This document shows positions 34,295 through 42,074 of a stretch of DNA of 64,000 nucleotides, in pieces; positions within the stretch are counted from its first letter, which is position 1; each line of letters begins with the position of its first letter. The position numbers and the translations under genes were made by a program. The notes below the pieces were generated by a model. That model saw nothing but the letters and a program-made list of their open reading frames with translations. It ran no database searches and was not told the origin of the DNA. The DNA comes from Cochleicola gelatinilyticus (GTDB taxonomy: Bacteria; Bacteroidota; Bacteroidia; Flavobacteriales; Flavobacteriaceae). The DNA lies in NCBI RefSeq assembly GCF_001637325.1, contig NZ_LRXL01000026.1:930001-994000 (forward strand). The letters are read 5' to 3'.

Positions 34295-35151
34295 TACAAT
34301 ACATTTAACGCTTGTTCTTTAATTTTTTCTAACTCATCCTTCATTTGAACGACCAATTGTTGCATTTCTGCAAAGTTCGATTTGCTTCCAATGGTGTTGA
34401 TCTCTCTTCCTATTTCTTGTGTAATAAAGCCTAGTTTCTTACCGTTGCTATCTTTAGAAGAAAGCGATTCTAAAAAGTATTCTAAGTGATTTTGAAGCCG
34501 AACTTTTTCTTCTGTAATATCATATTTTTCAAGATAGTAGATTAATTCTTGCTCGAAACGATTCTCATCTACTTTCTCTTTTAGGTCGCTTAAAGCTTTA
34601 TTAAGTCGCTCTTTCACATTGGCGATTCGTTGAGGGTCTACTTCGATAACCGCTTCAAGTAGTGCGGCAATTTTATGAATGCGTTTTTCAAAATCAGCTT
34701 TTAAAACTGCACCTTCATCAGATCGGTACTTGTTAATGGCTTCTAACGCCTCGTCTATTCCTTCTAGGATCGCTTTAAATTCTGTTTCGTCTATTTCTTC
34801 ACGTTCAGTTTTTAATGCGTCTGGCATGCGAATGGCCATTTTTAAAAGATCGACAGGATCTCCATCGGCTACATTTCCTAATTGCTTCATATACGCAGCA
34901 ACCACCTCTTCATTTACTTGGGTGCTAATCGCATCCCCATTTGTTTCAATGTACAAGCTAAAATCTATTTTTCCGCGCATTAAAGACTTTGCCAATTTAT
35001 TACGCATCTGCAGCTCTTTTTCACGATATGTAGAGGGAACCCTTGCGTTAAGGTCAAGGCTTTTACTGTTTAACGACTTAATTTCTATAGATATTTTTTT
35101 TGAAGGCAATTGAATTACAGCCTTCCCATAACCGGTCATTGATTGAATCAT
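34294..35151 (-). CDS. YicC/YloC-family endoribonuclease
   Basis: 285 aa. It starts MIQSMTGYGKA, the YicC_N signature, contains SLNSKSLDLNARVPS, and ends with the DUF1732 region NHLEYFLESLSSKDSNGKKLGFITQEIGREINTIGSKS. YicC proteins are RNA-cutting enzymes involved in small-RNA turnover. Conserved neighbours (gmk downstream) are typical for the family. On the minus strand TACCTTTG lies 19 bases before the start. Confidence 0.92.
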   Translation of the reverse strand: MIQSMTGYGKAVIQLPSKKISIEIKSLNSKSLDLNARVPSTYREKELQMRNKLAKSLMRGKIDFSLYIETNGDAISTQVNEEVVAAYMKQLGNVADGDPVDLLKMAIRMPDALKTEREEIDETEFKAILEGIDEALEAINKYRSDEGAVLKADFEKRIHKIAALLEAVIEVDPQRIANVKERLNKALSDLKEKVDENRFEQELIYYLEKYDITEEKVRLQNHLEYFLESLSSKDSNGKKLGFITQEIGREINTIGSKSNFAEMQQLVVQMKDELEKIKEQALNVL

Positions 35152-35169
35152 AGTACTATTTTAGAAGTG

Positions 35170-35199
35170 CAAAGGTACACAATTCAGTTTCAGAATGAA
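35170..35199 (-). promoter_or_regulatory. Promoter of the yicC-gmk-nadD unit
   Basis: On the minus strand TTC (35197-35199), 19 bases, TACCTTTG (35170-35177): exact -7 element and near-consensus upstream triplet, giving a leader of about 13 bases. Confidence 0.45.
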
Positions 35200-35255
35200 G
35201 AATCGAACCGCGTTCGTGCCTAAGAAATTAAGATCTTTTCTATGTTACAATTTAT

Positions 35256-36218
35256 TTAGTGGGACGTATTTAAAAACGTCACGGTTCTTTTTTCAGAATA
35301 ATACAAAGAATTAGAAACATGAAAAGCTACGTGACCACCATATTTAGGAGTTTCTAAATAAACGAATTTGGAGTTTTTCGCCAAGTCGTAGGGATAACAT
35401 TCTGGTGACAAAAAAGTATCATTTAATGCGTTTAAAATTAGGACTGGTGTTGTAATCGAATTTAGATACTGGAGACTGCTACTTTTTTCGTAATAATCGT
35501 ATGCGTCTTTAAATCCGTGTGCCGGTGCAGTATATAGGGTGTCGAACTGTAATAACGAATTAATTTGTTTTAATTCTGAAGCCGTCATCTTATCGGGGTG
35601 ATGTTCCATTTTACGTTTGTATTTGGCCCGAAGATTTAGAAGAAATGAATTTCGGTAAACCCAGTTTTTTCGCTTTTCTAAAGATTGCAGAGAACCTTTT
35701 AAGCTTAGCGGTGCTGAAATTGCAATTCCTTTATAGATTTCCTTCGGAAGCGTTTGCCGTTCGCCCAGATATTTAAGCACTAGATTTCCCCCTAAACTGA
35801 AACCAATAAGTGCAATTTTAGTATAAACATTCTTTTTTAAAACCTGTGTAATTAAAAAATGCAAGTCATCGGTTCTCCCACTATTATACGATAAAAACAA
35901 TCGGTTCTCCTCGCCACTACACCCTCTGTGATTCATAGCGGCTACATCCCAACCATCGTCTAAAAGTGCCTTAGCCTGCCCTTTAATATACGCGCGACTT
36001 GCACTTCCTTCTAAACCATGAAGCAATATTGCTAATTTGTTACTCTTGGTTTTAGAAAAAGACCAATCGATATCTAAAAAATCGGTATCGGGTAACTCTA
36101 ACCGTTCCCTTTTTTGCACAATGGGAGGAGTAGGTCGCAATTTAGCCGAATAGATTGTACTGAAATGCGGATTTTTAAACAATCCTTTAGCCCGGTAAGG
36201 GGAAGTTATTAAAGGCAT
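35256..36218 (-). CDS. Alpha/beta hydrolase, YheT type
   Basis: 320 aa. The order of motifs fits the YheT/ABHD1-3 group: a PPIVQKRERLELPDTDFLDIDW opening, LLHGLEGSASRAYIKG (oxyanion loop), MNHRGCSGEENR and the nucleophile elbow IGFSLGGN with Ser. NALNDTFLSPECYP carries the acidic residue and YGGHVAF the catalytic His. No signal peptide. Substrate unknown; esterase or lipase activity is probable. It is divergent from the tetR gene. Confidence 0.87.
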   Translation of the reverse strand: MPLITSPYRAKGLFKNPHFSTIYSAKLRPTPPIVQKRERLELPDTDFLDIDWSFSKTKSNKLAILLHGLEGSASRAYIKGQAKALLDDGWDVAAMNHRGCSGEENRLFLSYNSGRTDDLHFLITQVLKKNVYTKIALIGFSLGGNLVLKYLGERQTLPKEIYKGIAISAPLSLKGSLQSLEKRKNWVYRNSFLLNLRAKYKRKMEHHPDKMTASELKQINSLLQFDTLYTAPAHGFKDAYDYYEKSSSLQYLNSITTPVLILNALNDTFLSPECYPYDLAKNSKFVYLETPKYGGHVAFHVSNSLYYSEKRTVTFLNTSH

Positions 36219-36323
36219 ATTTATAAGATCAAAATACCTTAACGATAAGGGTTTTTATGAAGACGCAAAAGTACTTTTTTTTGAAACACCAGACACATCT
36301 TACAGAGATCTTCTTGGGATGTT

Positions 36324-36353
36324 TTGCAGTTAAGATACCGATTGGTATCTTTG
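36324..36353 (+). promoter_or_regulatory. tetR operon promoter
   Basis: TTG (36324-36326), 19 bases, TATCTTTG (36346-36353) matches the Bacteroidota promoter consensus. Only three bases separate the box from the ATG at 36357, so the transcript would be leaderless or nearly so. Confidence 0.6.
36332..36351 (+). promoter_or_regulatory. Perfect palindrome, probable TetR operator
   Basis: AAGATACC (36332-36339), GATT, GGTATCTT (36344-36351): 8-bp perfect arms. It occupies the promoter spacer and overlaps the -7 box, the classic position for an autorepressor site of the TetR regulator encoded right behind it. Confidence 0.65.
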
Positions 36354-36356
36354 TAT

Positions 36357-36947
36357 ATGCGAAATTCCGAGATCACAAGAAATAACATCATATTAGAAAG
36401 TGCCAATCTTTTTAATACACAAGGGTACAAGGCAACTTCTATTAGTGATATTACTAAAGCTACTGGTCTTACAAAAGGAGCAATCTATCGTCATTTTGTG
36501 AATAAAGATGATTTAGAAAAACATGCATTGCAGCGACTAGGCAGTTTAATGTTCGACGAAATAGGAGCCCAAATACGAGCAGCAAAAACTTTTAAAACAA
36601 AATTTGAAGCTATTTTCTCCTTTTTTGAAAATTATATGGATAGTCCTTTATACGAAGGAGGTTGTCCACTCATGAATGCCGCAGTAGAAACAGACGATAC
36701 CAATCCGCAATTGAGATTACAAGTAGAACAAATGTTGGGACAGTTAAAAGATTCGGTTTCGAAAATTATAGAAAACGGAATTAAGAATGGCCAGGTAGAA
36801 AACGGAATAAATATTCGACATTATAGTACGGTGATCGTTGCTGTATTAGAAGGTGGGGTCATGATGAGTCGTTTAGAACGGGATAAAAAATCGATTCATT
36901 ATACCATAGATCACCTTCGAAATGTGATAGAAATGATAGCTATTTAA
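36357..36947 (+). CDS. TetR/AcrR-family regulator
   Basis: 196 aa from the ATG at 36357; a non-ATG frame extends 33 bases further upstream, but through the promoter. The N-terminal HTH has ITRNNIILESANLFNTQGYKATSISDI, then TKATGLTKGAIYRHFVNKDDLEKHAL, the standard TetR recognition helix (KGAIYRHF). The ligand domain contains MDSPLYEGGCPLMNAAVETDD, a Cys-containing pattern seen in the YsiA/FadR-like or AcuR-like groups. It lies before a hydrolase (11 bases) and a thioesterase, and probably represses all three genes. Confidence 0.88.
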   Translation: MRNSEITRNNIILESANLFNTQGYKATSISDITKATGLTKGAIYRHFVNKDDLEKHALQRLGSLMFDEIGAQIRAAKTFKTKFEAIFSFFENYMDSPLYEGGCPLMNAAVETDDTNPQLRLQVEQMLGQLKDSVSKIIENGIKNGQVENGINIRHYSTVIVAVLEGGVMMSRLERDKKSIHYTIDHLRNVIEMIAI

Positions 36948-36958
36948 TTAAAGAAGTT

Positions 36959-37813
36959 ATGAAGAAGATGATACCAAGACTAGCAGGAGCTTATTTTACA
37001 ACAACGGCTTATTTATTTCCAAGAATAAATCAAGAACAAATGTTTCGTCAATTGTGTAAAGTTAAACCCATGGCTATTTCGAGCGAAGGAAATAAATTTC
37101 TAGACACAGCCAAGACAAAATTTATTGCTGTTGAAGAAAATAAAGTAGCCGTTCATACTTGGGGTAACGGACCTAAAAAAATAGTTTTTCTTCATGGATG
37201 GATGAGCTATTCGTATCGATGGAAAATTTATATAGACTCTCTAGATCTTACACAATTTACGGTGTACTCGGTCGATGCTCCTGCTCACGGACGGTCAGAA
37301 GGAAAATTTTTAAACATAGAAAAATACCGTCAAGCTGCTGCTGCTGTAATTTCTGAGATTGGTCCAGTAGAAACTCTTGTTTGTCATTCGTTAGGAAGTT
37401 TGGTTGGTGCATATATGTATTTAAACGACCCTAAAATTCCAATACAAAATTATGTTATTATGGGAGCACCTTCGGGGATGGATGCGATTTTTGTTTATTT
37501 TAAAGAAGCACTCCCACTCGGAAAAAGGGCTTTTGCCAATCTACTTCATAAAGTAAATACTGTTTTAAAAATTCCTTCAAGTGAATTAACCATGCAATCT
37601 TTTTTCGAAAAAATAGAAAAACCGGTACTCGTAGTTCATGACAGGCAGGATGGCATAACCAAATTTGAACCAATAGAACGTTTAATTCCGAAGAAAAAAA
37701 ATATAAAAACTTTCTTTACCGATGGCCAAGGGCATAACCTTATCGGAAAAGACACGATCGAAACAATCACAGACTTTATAAAACAACCAAATACCGAACT
37801 TGTATGTATGTAA
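36959..37813 (+). CDS. Alpha/beta hydrolase of the tetR operon
   Basis: 284 aa. The oxyanion loop is FLHGWMSYSYRW, the nucleophile elbow VCHSLGSLVGA (Ser in CHSLG, with Cys where Gly is usual), the acid in VVHDRQDGITKFEP and the catalytic His in GQGHNLIG. The first 25 residues are mildly hydrophobic but not a clear signal. Substrate unknown; the thioesterase next door suggests an acyl or ester substrate. It overlaps the thioesterase gene by 10 bases. Confidence 0.85.
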   Translation: MKKMIPRLAGAYFTTTAYLFPRINQEQMFRQLCKVKPMAISSEGNKFLDTAKTKFIAVEENKVAVHTWGNGPKKIVFLHGWMSYSYRWKIYIDSLDLTQFTVYSVDAPAHGRSEGKFLNIEKYRQAAAAVISEIGPVETLVCHSLGSLVGAYMYLNDPKIPIQNYVIMGAPSGMDAIFVYFKEALPLGKRAFANLLHKVNTVLKIPSSELTMQSFFEKIEKPVLVVHDRQDGITKFEPIERLIPKKKNIKTFFTDGQGHNLIGKDTIETITDFIKQPNTELVCM

Positions 37814-38277
37814 AAGAATTTGATATCCGTTGGAGCGATATCGACGCAAACCGACACTTAGCAAATAGCGCCTATATTAATTTTATGAGTCATACTCGTA
37901 TGGCATATCTATCTGAAAAAGGTTTTGGACACCAAACTATGGCAAAATATACGATTGGTCCCGTCGTATTTTATGAACATATGTATTATTTCAAAGAGGT
38001 GTTTCCTGGCAAACCCGTAGAAGTGTCCTTAGAAGTTAAAGGGCTTAGTGAGGATGGAATGTATTTCGAATTTGTGCATAATTTCTACGATGCCAACGGC
38101 AAGAATTTTGGCCGTTGCGAAATGATGGGTGCATGGATCGACCTAAAAACCAGAAAACTTACAGGACTTCCAGAAGAGTTGCTTCAAAACATGGCGAATG
38201 TTCCTAAAACAAGTGATTTTAGAACACTTACAAAAGAAGACACCCGCCGTTTCGGTCAAGTGCCTGCGGATAAATAG
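37804..38277 (+). CDS. 4HBT-family acyl-CoA thioesterase
   Basis: 157 aa hot-dog fold. It has the YbgC/4HBT motif IRWSDIDANRHLANSAYINFM with the catalytic Asp, then FYEHMYYFKEVFPGKPVEVSLEV and NFGRCEMMGAWID. It hydrolyses acyl-CoA esters; substrate not predictable. It is the last gene of the tetR operon, followed by a hairpin. Confidence 0.9.
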   Translation: MYVKEFDIRWSDIDANRHLANSAYINFMSHTRMAYLSEKGFGHQTMAKYTIGPVVFYEHMYYFKEVFPGKPVEVSLEVKGLSEDGMYFEFVHNFYDANGKNFGRCEMMGAWIDLKTRKLTGLPEELLQNMANVPKTSDFRTLTKEDTRRFGQVPADK

Positions 38278-38292
38278 TGTTTTTAAAATAAG

Positions 38293-38336
38293 GCCAACGA
38301 ATTTTTACACAATTGTTTAATTAATTCGTTGGCTTT
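38293..38336. terminator. Terminator between the thioesterase and SnoaL-like genes
   Basis: GCCAACGAATT (38293-38303) and AATTCGTTGGC (38323-38333), perfect, with a 19-base AT-rich loop. It serves convergent genes. Confidence 0.7.
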
Positions 38337-38351
38337 AAAAAGTAATTCGCT

Positions 38352-38711
38352 CTATTCAGCGTCGTAAAAAAACTGCTCTTTAACTATTTTTCCATCTGCT
38401 ACTTGATATACTCCAAGCTCAGACATTTGAGAGCGTTGTCCGCTGGGTTTATGTGTTACATCCATATTATGACGTACGCTAAACCAATTTTCGGCAACCA
38501 CTGGGGCGCTAGTCTCCGTACTGTGAACTTCAAAATTTTCACGCCACCATTCACCTTTTTTTTCAACAGCTTTCATGCCTTCGGCTACTTGGTTGTCTCC
38601 ATGAGGTTCTATACTTACGATATTCGGACTATATAATTCTTGGTAGCAACGAGCTTCTTGGCCGCTATTGCACCATGCTACAAGGTTGTTTGCGATTTCT
38701 TGAGTATTCAT
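38352..38711 (-). CDS. SnoaL-like (NTF2-fold) protein
   Basis: 119 aa from the ATG at 38711 (MNTQEIANNLVAWCNSG); the open frame extends upstream to 38774 without sense. It shows the NTF2/SnoaL pattern: a helix, YQELYSPNIVSIEP, the strand EGMKAVEKKGEWW and a C-terminal QMSELGVYQVADGKIVKEQFFYD sheet. These small proteins may be isomerases or binding proteins; function unknown. Confidence 0.75.
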   Translation of the reverse strand: MNTQEIANNLVAWCNSGQEARCYQELYSPNIVSIEPHGDNQVAEGMKAVEKKGEWWRENFEVHSTETSAPVVAENWFSVRHNMDVTHKPSGQRSQMSELGVYQVADGKIVKEQFFYDAE

Positions 38712-38811
38712 TTTTAGAGAGGTTAAAAGTTTTACATTGTTTAGATCATGCCTTAGAAAAAAAGACTTGTTCAAGGTACAAAACTTTAAGTAATAAAATG
38801 TAAAGATTAGA

Positions 38812-39381
38812 TTATGAGCGTGTTAATTGTTGAATGCATAATTCCCTAATAGCCCATAACTCTTTAAATGAATAAGGATGTGTAGCTTCGGAAGCAAGCC
38901 ATGTATGAAGGTACGATTGGTGATAGTCTATTTTAAATGCTGAAACCTGATATGGCGCAATTAGTAGTTCTGAAATAAGGTCCTTCTGAAGCTTTTTAAA
39001 ATTTGTTTCTTCTGAAGTAATATCTACCACAACTCCTCCAATTTTTAAATAACAATGGGCTTCTGGAAGGTGCGAAAGCGCATGTTGGCTTAAAATGGGG
39101 GCGATGCCAGGGGTATTTGCTTCAGTCATGCGATATAACGCTAGCACAAGTTGAACATTAGGAATGTTATTTTCGTCTGCAAGTTGTTTTAAAAGTGCGT
39201 GTTTCGAACTGCAGGTTCCTTGTTGTTCTGTAAGTACTAACGATATGTTTTCCCGATTAGAATTTCTTCCGTAGGGTAATTTTTGAACATGAGAAATTGC
39301 TGCTTTCCAGTGTCTAATTTTAAGGGAGTGAAACAGCTGTGTTAGAGGTTTTTCCGAAGTAAGTTTCCCATCACTCGTCAT
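38812..39381 (-). CDS. Transglutaminase-like cysteine-protein domain protein
   Basis: 189 aa. Three positions reproduce a transglutaminase/arylamine-transferase triad: Cys57 in EQQGTCSSKHALL, His109 in EAHCYLKIGG and Asp120 in VVVDITS. No membrane segment or signal is present. The rest is helical. It overlaps the end of the upstream EamA transporter gene by 11 bases. Catalytic function is an inference from the triad; substrate unknown. Confidence 0.6.
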   Translation of the reverse strand: MTSDGKLTSEKPLTQLFHSLKIRHWKAAISHVQKLPYGRNSNRENISLVLTEQQGTCSSKHALLKQLADENNIPNVQLVLALYRMTEANTPGIAPILSQHALSHLPEAHCYLKIGGVVVDITSEETNFKKLQKDLISELLIAPYQVSAFKIDYHQSYLHTWLASEATHPYSFKELWAIRELCIQQLTRS

Positions 39382-40285
39382 AAGAAACAGGAGTTAATTT
39401 TCGTTTTGGTTTCCTTGAAGAAAGATACACTCCAAAGAAAATTAGTGCTGCGGCACCCATTCGTAATGGGGTAAGTTGATCGGCACCAATAAAAATTGCA
39501 AACAGAGCAGCGATTAATGGCTGGAGGTAAATGAAGGCTCCAATGGTCGACGGACTTAATTGTTTTAAGGCATAAATATTAAAAAGGTACGTAAGCACGG
39601 TGGTTCCCACGACGACAAACGCGAGTTGCCAAACCGATTCGAAGGAAAGTGCTCCCCAATTTACTGCGCTAAATTCTGCCCAGCCCACTGGGAGGTTCAT
39701 TACGATAGCAAATAGAAAAAAGAATTTCATTAAGGTAATCGATGAATATTTTGCAACCAACGGTTTTACCATGATGAGGTATACCGAGTAGGAGGCAGCA
39801 TTAACGATAAACAACATGTTTCCTAACGGTATGTTGGGAGCGTTGGGCTGTGTTTTAGCTCCAAAAAGAATTAAAGCCAAGGCGCCCAGCAATCCCAATC
39901 CGATGCCTACCGATTTTAACCAAGTAATTTTTTCTTTTAGAAATACGGCAGATAGAATTAATAATAATACTGGAGATAATGTGATCACTACCGAGCTGTT
40001 TATTGGGGTAGATAGGCTTAGTCCTTTAAAGAACATAAGCATATTAAGTACCATTCCGAAAAAGGCACAACCAATAATTCGCAACCAATCCTTTCGTTCA
40101 ATTTTTTCTGAAGGCAGAAAGAAACTCAGGATCCAGAAAATAATTCCAGCACCTACAACACGCAATAAAATAAATCCGTATGGACCAATTACATCTGGCA
40201 TTAAGCCTTTAGCGATGGTGTGATTTATACCATATATAGTACTTGCTGCCGTTGCGGCGAGGAGGGCAATAACTCGAGGATTCAT
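39371..40285 (-). CDS. EamA/DMT-family transporter
   Basis: 304 aa with ten predicted membrane helices in two EamA repeats. Examples are GINHTIAKGLMPDVIGPYGFILLRV near the start, VFLKEKITWLKSVGIGLGLLGALAL at the end of repeat one, and LSPSTIGAFIYLQPLIAALFAIF with LIFFGVYLSS at the end of repeat two. These drug/metabolite transporters export small molecules; the substrate is not predictable. It overlaps the ArsC-like gene by one base and the transglutaminase-like gene by 11 bases, so all three are co-expressed. Confidence 0.88.
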   Translation of the reverse strand: MNPRVIALLAATAASTIYGINHTIAKGLMPDVIGPYGFILLRVVGAGIIFWILSFFLPSEKIERKDWLRIIGCAFFGMVLNMLMFFKGLSLSTPINSSVVITLSPVLLLILSAVFLKEKITWLKSVGIGLGLLGALALILFGAKTQPNAPNIPLGNMLFIVNAASYSVYLIMVKPLVAKYSSITLMKFFFLFAIVMNLPVGWAEFSAVNWGALSFESVWQLAFVVVGTTVLTYLFNIYALKQLSPSTIGAFIYLQPLIAALFAIFIGADQLTPLRMGAAALIFFGVYLSSRKPKRKLTPVSYDE

Positions 40286-40641
40286 TAGTTATTATGGATT
40301 GAAGCTTTAGCAGCTTCAACCGTTTTTTTACTATTTCCTATAAAGATCTCATCATTATTTACAATTACTGGGCGCTTTAAAAAAGTATAATGTTCTAGAA
40401 TAAGGTTTCTGTAATCCTCCTCTAATAATTCTTTATCTTTTAAATTCCGTTCTTTATACAGTTTAGCACGTTTGCTAAAGAGCGCTTCATAGCTTTCAGA
40501 AAGATTAAAAAGTTCTTCTAATTCTTCTTCAGTAATACCTTGCGTTTTAATATCCTGTTTAATAAAAGATTGTGGAATTTCAATTTCATCCATAATGCGT
40601 TTACAGGTATCGCAGGTGGAGAGGTAATAAATTTTTTGCAT
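40285..40641 (-). CDS. ArsC/Spx-family thioredoxin-fold protein
   Basis: 118 aa. CDTCK near the start places Cys10 and Cys13 in the Spx-type CxxC active site; the later KRPVIVNNDEIFIG carries the cis-proline RP, the general ArsC-family signature. Members are either glutaredoxin-linked arsenate reductases or redox regulators; the CxxC pattern favours the Spx/MgsR type. No ars genes are nearby. It is the first gene of the EamA unit. Confidence 0.82.
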   Translation of the reverse strand: MQKIYYLSTCDTCKRIMDEIEIPQSFIKQDIKTQGITEEELEELFNLSESYEALFSKRAKLYKERNLKDKELLEEDYRNLILEHYTFLKRPVIVNNDEIFIGNSKKTVEAAKASIHNN

Positions 40642-40725
40642 GATTTCAGAATTTCTGGTTCATTTCTATACAAAAATACCTTCTTTACTTCTGAAAATAG
40701 CTACTTTTAGTTGAAAATAGCTGCT

Positions 40726-41181
40726 ATGGATTTTACTTTAGATACCACTTTAAAAACTCGTATTATATTCAAAAATTTTCTGAAAGAACTCTCTTTAGAA
40801 CAACTTAATACCATTCCTGAAGGATTTAAAAACAATATTTTCTGGAATATTAAACATGTGGTTGTAACTCAGCAACTACTTGTTTACGGACTATCAAATT
40901 TGCCCATGCAAGTATCGGACGTTGAGATTACAAAATACCGCAAAGGAACAGAGCCATTGGGAGATATTTCGATAGAAGATGTACGTATTTTAGAAACTCA
41001 ATTATTTGAAACGTTAGAGCAAACCGTTACAGATTATAAAGCAGGATTATTTAAAACTTATAAAGAATATACAGTCACAACAAAATCTACACTTACTAAT
41101 GTGGAGGAAGCTTCGCAATTTAATAATTTTCACGAAGGAATCCATTTAGGATATGTATTAGCACTTCGTAAGCTCGTTTAA
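40726..41181 (+). CDS. DinB-family protein
   Basis: 151 aa from the ATG at 40726; the frame begins 15 bases earlier with a TTG only. The four-helix DinB fold is visible with metal-site histidines in NIFWNIKHVVVTQQLLVYG and FHEGIHLGYVLALRKLV. DinB-like proteins bind a metal and act in thiol-linked or stress reactions; here unknown. Its end overlaps the convergent DUF3298 gene by 4 bases. Confidence 0.84.
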   Translation: MDFTLDTTLKTRIIFKNFLKELSLEQLNTIPEGFKNNIFWNIKHVVVTQQLLVYGLSNLPMQVSDVEITKYRKGTEPLGDISIEDVRILETQLFETLEQTVTDYKAGLFKTYKEYTVTTKSTLTNVEEASQFNNFHEGIHLGYVLALRKLV

Positions 41182-41939
41182 TATACTAAAAAAGCTTCGG
41201 CTTCTTTTCTTGGGATTTCTAACTCGATGGGACCATCGGCGTAACTAGCAATGTCATATTGGTTGTAATAAAGAATAAGGTTATCTTCTGTGAATCCTAT
41301 TGTGTCGGGTAAGAAAAATGTGTCGTCTTCGAACCAAAAACCTGTTGAATTGATGTTTTCATTGACAGCAATATTATTCGCTTCCTTAAACTTGGTTTCG
41401 GCAAAGGTTTTAAATTCTTTTTCATTTTTAAATAATTCGCTGCGAGATAAGAGGGTTCCTGTTTCTGTGTTGAAGTTTAGAAACGTGGTGGCTTGATATC
41501 CGTGGGCTCCCCCAGCGAACTGATACGATTGTAACTCAAAACTCACAAGCTTTTCTAATTGAGCGAGTTTTGAGAGATCCACTTTAGCTTCATATTCGAA
41601 AGTAGTATCGGGAAATTTTTCTTTGTCTTTTCTATATCGGCTTACAAAATATTCCATAGCAGCCGGAATCGTCTTTGCGGTAATAACATCATCGCCTAAT
41701 TGCAATGATGCGATAATATGTTTTTCTAATGTTTTATTTATCGCTTCAGACGTGCTAGAATCTCCTGCTGCTAATTCGTAATTCAACGTTATTTTAGGGC
41801 AGTCTTCATTCTTACAAGATGGGAGGTCGCTTTCGGTAACACTTTCCGAAGAAAATGTGAGCGGCTCTGTTGCAGTGTTGTTTTTACAGGCAGTAAGAAT
41901 AAGGCCTGAAAATAAGAGGATAAGGATTCTGTTATGCAT
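41178..41939 (-). CDS. DUF3298/DUF4163 (RsiV-like) lipoprotein
   Basis: 253 aa. The lipoprotein signal ends with Cys18 in LTAC. The PdaC/RsiV-like region has LNYELAAGDSSTSEAINKTLE, and the DUF3298 domain is marked by FAGGAHGYQATTFLNFNTETGTLLSRSELF, with a C-terminal EIPRKEAEAF. Bacteroidota members are periplasmic or outer-membrane lipoproteins without known function. Confidence 0.85.
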   Translation of the reverse strand: MHNRILILLFSGLILTACKNNTATEPLTFSSESVTESDLPSCKNEDCPKITLNYELAAGDSSTSEAINKTLEKHIIASLQLGDDVITAKTIPAAMEYFVSRYRKDKEKFPDTTFEYEAKVDLSKLAQLEKLVSFELQSYQFAGGAHGYQATTFLNFNTETGTLLSRSELFKNEKEFKTFAETKFKEANNIAVNENINSTGFWFEDDTFFLPDTIGFTEDNLILYYNQYDIASYADGPIELEIPRKEAEAFLVY

Positions 41940-42074
41940 TCGTTAAAAGTGCTAGAGATTCATGAATTAAAAGGTAAGCGGTTACCTTTGTTCTTTCAAA
42001 AGTAAGCACTTAAAAACCGCTTCCTCTAAAAATTTTATTAAAAATTGAAGCGATACTATAAATAACTAGGGACT

